Shown one piece after another: positions 5,736 to 6,059 of a stretch of DNA of 6,059 nucleotides. Numbering within the stretch: position 1 is the stretch's first letter; every line of letters begins with the position of its first letter. The notes below the pieces were generated by a model. The model was given only the letters and a program-made list of their open reading frames with translations, was not told the DNA's origin and made no database searches. The position numbers and the translations under genes are program-made. This stretch comes from Victivallales bacterium (GTDB taxonomy: Bacteria; Verrucomicrobiota; Lentisphaeria; Victivallales; Victivallaceae): NCBI GenBank assembly GCA_030634125.1, contig DAOWBJ010000117.1, positions 1 to 6,059 of the forward strand. The letters are read 5' to 3'.

Positions 5736-6059
5736 GCATCTGGGCTTATGCTCTGTAATTCTTATAATCTTTTTTGCATCTGCTTCTGAGTCTTCAGAGA
5801 AAAAGATTGATTTGCTGCGCCAAAAAGCCAAACAAAATGATGTTGAAGCTCAACTGAAACTCGCCAATCAATATTTTTACGGCAGTAAACGCAAACAAAA
5901 TTATACTCTCGCGGTTCACTGGTTTCGCAAGGCAGCCAAACAAAACAGCCCGGATGCTCAATATAATCTCGCGATTTGCATACAATACGGACTTGGCATA
6001 AAAAGAAATCCGTATCAGGCTTTTGTATGGTACGGCAGAGCTGCCGTGAATGGTTCGAA
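5695..6059 (+). CDS. Secreted Sel1-repeat (TPR-like) protein, 3' end missing
   Basis: The frame is open from an ATG at 5695 to the window edge (121 codons shown, incomplete). A lysine-containing N-region (SSKKKFSSLRINKH) and a hydrophobic core (GLCSVILIIFFASAS, 17-31) form a likely signal peptide, so the product is probably periplasmic or lipid-anchored near the envelope. Two Sel1 repeats follow: about 48-84 (DVEAQLKLANQYFYG ... ALAVHWFRKAAKQN-like, actual TLAVHWFRKAAKQN) and 85-121 (SPDAQYNLAICIQYGLG ... YQAFVWYGRAAVNG). More repeats are expected beyond the edge. Sel1 repeats form alpha-alpha solenoids that bind protein partners; which partner cannot be told. The start overlaps the lpxD end by 41 bases with only a weak GGG about 8 bases upstream, implying coupling to lpxD translation. 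No ATG, GTG or TTG lies later in frame before the hydrophobic core, so 5695 is the best start visible. Confidence 0.85.
   Translation, partial: MSSKKKFSSLRINKHLGLCSVILIIFFASASESSEKKIDLLRQKAKQNDVEAQLKLANQYFYGSKRKQNYTLAVHWFRKAAKQNSPDAQYNLAICIQYGLGIKRNPYQAFVWYGRAAVNGS

Noticed and set aside
5748..5789. ATG at 5748 as a start for the downstream gene
   Set aside because: It is in another frame and stops after 13 codons; the Sel1 frame runs from 5695.

Overview
The window looks like chromosomal DNA from a low-to-moderate GC, Gram-negative (LPS-making) bacterium. LpxD and an OmpH/Skp-type periplasmic chaperone sit side by side, which is the usual sign of an outer-membrane organism. The archaeal-type IMP cyclohydrolase (PurO family), together with a small HTH gene ahead of an ompH-lpxD pair, makes me suspect a member of the PVC group, such as Lentisphaerota or Kiritimatiellota. 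That assignment is inference from gene content and is not proven here.

Left part (1-890): AT-rich and mostly without intact genes. Positions 1-297 (minus strand) hold a decayed DUF6788-type gene, a small Cys-containing protein family I associate with transposase genes, broken by at least two frame changes and stop codons. Next come an inverted repeat (328-355) and a complete small minus-strand unit: a promoter with a perfect TATAAT, a ribosome binding site, a 31-codon lysine-rich gene (562-657) and a hairpin/T-tract terminator (480-521). A divergent plus-strand promoter candidate (752-757) and seven perfect tandem copies of CTGATAA (830-878) lead into purO.

Middle (891-3569): purO, then a Rep/UvrD-type superfamily 1 helicase whose ATG begins on the base right after the purO stop. 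The two are almost certainly co-transcribed, although purine synthesis and DNA repair have no obvious functional link.

Right part (3581-6059): a good sigma70-type promoter (3581-3608) precedes a plus-strand envelope cluster: a small HTH-like protein, an OmpH/Skp chaperone with a signal peptide, lpxD (lipid A acyltransferase), and a secreted Sel1-repeat protein that starts inside the end of lpxD and runs off the window. Gaps are 31, 21 and -41 bases, so this reads as one operon. The shared theme is outer-membrane building: chaperoning of outer-membrane proteins and the third step of lipid A synthesis, with a possible DNA-binding regulator at the head.

I did not find a clearly novel defence or mobile system. 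The most unusual items are the lysine-rich mini-gene with its own transcription signals, the heptamer array against the purO ribosome binding site, the bacterial purO itself, and a strong hairpin inside the ompH signal-peptide codons.
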